This document shows positions 8,447 through 10,628 of a DNA stretch of 10,628 bases, one piece after another. The stretch lies in contig PMAL01000162.1 of NCBI GenBank assembly GCA_003152555.1, positions 3,191 to 13,818 on the forward strand. Direction: 5' to 3'. Position 1 is the first letter of the stretch. Every line of letters begins with the position of its first letter. A program made the position numbers and the translations under genes. Source of the stretch: Acidimicrobiaceae bacterium. GTDB lineage: Bacteria; Actinomycetota; Acidimicrobiia; Acidimicrobiales; RAAP-2. The notes below the pieces were generated by a model that saw nothing but the letters and a program-made list of their open reading frames with translations, was not told where the DNA came from and searched no databases.

Positions 8447-8452
8447 ATACTA
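8447..8452 (-). promoter_or_regulatory. -10 element of leaderless ruvC promoter
   Basis: TAGTAT on the minus strand fits TANNNT. It is followed by seven bases and then the ruvC ATG, which places transcription initiation on or next to the A of the ATG. No Shine-Dalgarno is present at a usable distance. The -35 region at 17-18 bases is poor (CAATTT or CCAATT). The LexA box begins at the next base, as expected for a repressor blocking RNA polymerase. Confidence 0.62.
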
Positions 8453-8502
8453 ACCTGGAAGCCCCCCGAAATTGGAAACCTCGTCGCACAAATTTTGACG
8501 AA

Positions 8503-8515
8503 ATGCACGGTGCAT
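8503..8515. repeat. 13-bp perfect palindrome in the divergent ruvC/DUF5684 region
   Basis: ATGCAC-G-GTGCAT is perfectly symmetrical around one central base. TTGAC (8495-8499) and GTCAA (8525-8529) flank it on either side as a second inverted pair, each resembling a -35 element on its own strand, though no good -10 follows either. It lies about 78 bases from the DUF5684 start and 64 from the ruvC start. It could be an operator for an unknown regulator of the plus-strand genes. It is unlike the LexA box. Confidence 0.5.
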
Positions 8516-8564
8516 AGGGGTGAAGTCAACGCCATCAGTGACTGGGACCAGACCGCGGGTCTTC

Positions 8565-8588
8565 TACCATGGGCTGACAACAAGGGAG
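8565..8588 (+). promoter_or_regulatory. Possible -10 and ribosome binding site for the DUF5684 gene
   Basis: TACCAT at 8565-8570 fits TANNNT and would start transcription near 8577. AAGGGAG at 8582-8588 is a good Shine-Dalgarno, though only four bases from the ATG at 8593. No convincing -35 is seen. The ribosome binding site is more certain than the promoter, and the leader would be short. Confidence 0.4.
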
Positions 8589-8592
8589 TTGC

Positions 8593-8976
8593 ATGTCATC
8601 AAGTTCATTCGCCGTACTCGTGCCGGGTCTCGCTGTTCCCTTGTTCGCGCTCTTGGTGCTCTTCATCGCCGCGTACTGGAAGGTCTTTGAGAAGGCCGGT
8701 CAGCCCGGCTGGGCCGTGCTCATCCCCCTCTACAACAGCTACGTATTGATCAAAATTGCCGGGCGACCGGGGTGGTGGTTGTTGCTCTTCTTCATCCCGG
8801 TGATCAATGTCTTCTTGTTACTCGCGATCTCCATTGACGTCGCCAAGGCGTTTGGCAAGACCATAGGATTCGGTTTTGGTCTCTGGATTCTCAGCTTCAT
8901 CTTCTATCCAATTCTCGGATTCGGTTCGGCCGTCTACACCGAGCCCACCGGGGTACGGCCCTACTACCAGAATTAG
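8593..8976 (+). CDS. Small DUF5684-type membrane protein, function unknown
   Basis: Hydrophobic protein of 127 residues with three likely membrane segments at about 9-28, 60-82 and 92-112. The stretch between the first two carries the pattern I associate with DUF5684: YWKVFEKAGQPGW at 28-40 followed by LIPLYNSY at 43-50. GRPGWW at 57-62, FFIPVIN at 66-72 and the ILGFG region near 107-111 also fit. Conserved Pro, Gly and Trp residues at the membrane borders suggest a compact helical bundle. I know of no assigned function, and no catalytic residues stand out. The start is supported by AAGGGAG four bases upstream. It runs divergently from ruvC and ends 17 bases before the acetyltransferase gene, so the two probably share a transcript. 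The family assignment is from memory of the pattern. Confidence 0.85.
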   Translation: MSSSSFAVLVPGLAVPLFALLVLFIAAYWKVFEKAGQPGWAVLIPLYNSYVLIKIAGRPGWWLLLFFIPVINVFLLLAISIDVAKAFGKTIGFGFGLWILSFIFYPILGFGSAVYTEPTGVRPYYQN

Positions 8977-8993
8977 GCGACCTGCACCCGCCC

Positions 8994-9839
8994 GTGACTG
9001 AGCACAACGAAGACGTACTCCCCGGCCAAATCGAGCGTCTCGGTCCATTCTCCGTCCGAAGCATTTCGCAGGACCTGCGAAATCTTGGGCTCCAGGGCGG
9101 ACAGACCGTGCTGGTGCACAGCGCGCTGTCGGCCTTCGGCTACGTGGTCGGGGCCGAGCGATCAGTCGTCACGGCGCTGCTCGACACGCTGGGACCTGAC
9201 GGCACGTTGGTCGTGCCCACGCACTCGAGCGACCTGTCCGATCCGAGCCAATGGGCCCATCCCCCAATACCCCCGTCGTGGTGGAACACGGTGCGCGCAG
9301 AGATGCCGGCCTACGATCCACAGCTCACCGGCACGCGAAAAATGGGAGCGATTCCTGAATTTGTCCGTCACCTACCCGGCGCGATTCGCAGTGCACATCC
9401 CAAATCATCCTTCTGCGCGCTGGGGCCGAACGCGGATTTCATCACGGCCAACCACGGCCTGGAAAACGGATTTGACGACCACTCGCCGTTGGGCCGTCTG
9501 TACGATCTCGGAGCCAGCATCTTGCTGCTCGGCGTCGGGCATCTCAACAACACCATGCTGCACCTCGCCGAAGGACGTGCCCCCGCTACGAGGCCGGTCA
9601 CTACCGACGGCTCGCCGATGATGGTGAACGGCGTCCGCGAGTGGGTCGCGTACCAGTCACTCGACTACGAAGCCCGCGACTTTGAGCAGGTAGGAGCCGC
9701 GTTTGCCACGTCCGGCCTAGAGCGCGCCGGCCTCGTCGGCGGCGCCGCTTCGCGCCTACTTCCGGTAGTGCCGCTCGTGGACTTTGCGACCACGTGGTTC
9801 GCGCAACATCGCACGTGGCGCGACTCCTCGGAAGATTAA
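8994..9839 (+). CDS. AAC(3)-family aminoglycoside N3-acetyltransferase-like protein
   Basis: Protein of 281 residues in the antibiotic N-acetyltransferase (AAC(3)/YokD/FrbF) superfamily. Known members transfer acetyl from acetyl-CoA to an amine, in the AAC(3) enzymes N3 of the 2-deoxystreptamine ring. Typical segments are QDLRNLGL near 26-33, VLVHSALSAFGYVVG at 39-53, LGPDGTLVVPT at 66-76, TRKMGAIPE at 114-122, RSAHP at 132-136, SFCALGP at 139-145 and SPLGRLYDLG at 164-173. The signature GVGHLNNTMLHLAE is at 180-193. All segments are present and undisrupted, so the fold is probably functional. Whether it acts on aminoglycosides is unknown, since many environmental homologues have other or unknown amine substrates. 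The GTG start gives a natural N-terminus but has no Shine-Dalgarno. It follows the DUF5684 gene by 17 bases, so coupling is likely. Base composition resembles the neighbours and no mobile element is near, so recent transfer is not evident. Confidence 0.9.
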   Translation: MTEHNEDVLPGQIERLGPFSVRSISQDLRNLGLQGGQTVLVHSALSAFGYVVGAERSVVTALLDTLGPDGTLVVPTHSSDLSDPSQWAHPPIPPSWWNTVRAEMPAYDPQLTGTRKMGAIPEFVRHLPGAIRSAHPKSSFCALGPNADFITANHGLENGFDDHSPLGRLYDLGASILLLGVGHLNNTMLHLAEGRAPATRPVTTDGSPMMVNGVREWVAYQSLDYEARDFEQVGAAFATSGLERAGLVGGAASRLLPVVPLVDFATTWFAQHRTWRDSSED

Positions 9840-9869
9840 TTGAGTAGACAGAATCTGGCGGACACGACG

Positions 9870-9889
9870 CGAGGGTCTCTTAGCCCTCG
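9870..9889. terminator. Hairpin between convergent acetyltransferase gene and yebC
   Basis: CGAGGG-TCTCTTAG-CCCTCG is a perfect 6-bp inverted repeat with an 8-base loop, lying where two convergent genes meet. The loop contains the yebC stop codon (9880-9882). There is no T-tract on either side, so this is not a standard intrinsic terminator. GC-rich hairpins without T-tracts are common at actinobacterial gene ends, but their activity is uncertain. Confidence 0.35.
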
Positions 9890-10628
9890 AACGCCGCCAA
9901 GATTTCGTCGGAGACATCAAAGTTGGCGTAGATGTTTTGCACGTCGTCGTGGTCGTCAATGGCGTCCATGAGGCGCAGTACCTTCTTCGCTTCGACCTCG
10001 TCGGTGATCTCGATGGCGTTTTGTGGCACCAGCGTCAACTCGGCCGTGAGCACCTTGGCGCCGAATCCCTCCAGGGCGTCGCGCACGATGCCCACGTCGT
10101 GGGCCTCAGTGGTGACCAAATAGTTGTCACCGTTGGCGCTGAAATTCTCACCGCCCGCGTCGAGGACCCATTCGAGCAACTGGTCTTCGTCGATTGGACC
10201 CTTTACTTCTAAGATTCCCTTGCGATCGAACTGCCACGATACGGCGCCCGGCTCCGCAATCGTGCCCCCGTTCTTGGCCAGAAGATGTTTGATTTCGGCG
10301 CTGGTTCGATTTCGATTGTCCGTCAACGTCTCGATGATGACCGCCACGCCACCAGGCGCGTAGCCCTCGTAGCTGATGGCTTCGTATCGCACGCCTTCGA
10401 GTTCTCCCGTACCGCGCTTGACGGCGCGTTCGATGGTGTCGATGGGCACGGAGGCTTCGCGAGCCTTCTGGAACGTGGTGCGCAGGCTGGCGTTGGTCGC
10501 GACGTCGCCGCCACCTTCACGAGCGGCGACCTCTACCTGACGGATCAATTTGGCAAAAACCTTGGCGCGGGCGCTGTCTTTGGCGCCCTTGCGATGCTTG
10601 GTTGTCGCCCACTTCGAATGGCCGGACA
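9880..10628 (-). CDS. yebC: YebC/PmpR family protein, lacking only the first base of its start codon
   Basis: The frame runs to the right edge, where the last bases read TG TCC GGC CAT on the minus strand. The ATG is therefore completed by one base beyond the window, giving 249 residues, the usual size. The N-terminus SGHSKWATTKHRKG, followed by KDSARAKVFAKLIRQ, is diagnostic of the family. GGGDVATNASLR and the acidic middle domain with SYEGYAPGGVAV and NRNRT follow. The C-terminal domain includes EITDEVEAKKVLRLMDAIDD and an acidic end. Members were first described as DNA-binding regulators (PmpR in Pseudomonas). More recent work on YebC and mitochondrial TACO1 points to a role in translation of proline-rich stretches, and I cannot tell which applies here. 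In most actinobacteria yebC lies directly before ruvC. Here two opposite-strand genes intervene. Confidence 0.96.
   Translation of the reverse strand, partial: SGHSKWATTKHRKGAKDSARAKVFAKLIRQVEVAAREGGGDVATNASLRTTFQKAREASVPIDTIERAVKRGTGELEGVRYEAISYEGYAPGGVAVIIETLTDNRNRTSAEIKHLLAKNGGTIAEPGAVSWQFDRKGILEVKGPIDEDQLLEWVLDAGGENFSANGDNYLVTTEAHDVGIVRDALEGFGAKVLTAELTLVPQNAIEITDEVEAKKVLRLMDAIDDHDDVQNIYANFDVSDEILAAFEG

Noticed and set aside
8440..8592. Small RNA or riboswitch in the divergent intergenic region
   Set aside because: No known riboswitch consensus, tRNA-like fold or terminator with a T-tract is visible. The palindrome and the LexA box account for the obvious structure.
8994..9839. Acetyltransferase gene as a recently acquired resistance gene
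   Set aside because: By eye its base and codon use resemble the neighbouring core genes. There are no insertion-sequence ends, integron sites or flanking repeats, so recent transfer is not supported.

Overview
The window looks like a stretch of core chromosome from an actinobacterium. The gene order yebC, ruvC-ruvA-ruvB, yajC-secD-secF, rel, hisS is a classic actinobacterial neighbourhood. SecD and SecF are separate proteins, the damage box at ruvC is of the CGAAC-N4-GTTCG type used by Gram-positive LexA, and two genes have the -10-next-to-start arrangement typical of leaderless actinobacterial mRNAs. The DNA is GC-rich but not extremely so. The compact arrangement would fit an Acidimicrobiia-like lineage, but that placement is a guess.

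Layout, reading the minus strand from right to left. yebC enters at the right edge with only the first base of its start codon outside the window. Two plus-strand genes follow: a small DUF5684-type membrane protein and an AAC(3)-family N-acetyltransferase. Next comes a 153-base divergent control region holding a LexA box, a leaderless ruvC promoter and a 13-base palindrome. ruvC, ruvA and ruvB then run as one unit, with 4-base ATGA overlaps between stop and start. A short gap with a terminator-like hairpin precedes yajC, secD and secF, which are 2 bases apart or overlapping. After 20 more bases comes rel, whose stop overlaps the GTG start of hisS. hisS runs off the left edge after 349 codons.

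How the genes work together. RuvA, RuvB and RuvC migrate and cut Holliday junctions, and the LexA box indicates DNA-damage control of the set. YajC, SecD and SecF form the accessory complex that helps SecYEG export proteins using the proton gradient. Rel makes and degrades (p)ppGpp when uncharged tRNA accumulates. HisRS charges tRNA-His, so its coupling to rel is functionally suggestive. YebC is a regulator or translation factor. The acetyltransferase and its membrane-protein neighbour are the only accessory-looking genes.

I found no RNA gene, mobile element, CRISPR array or obvious new multi-gene system, and no gene-free stretch longer than about 150 bases. The best leads are the LexA operator lying directly on the ruvC start codon, the loss of one RuvA acidic-pin residue, the two opposite-strand genes separating yebC from ruvC, and the tight rel-hisS junction.
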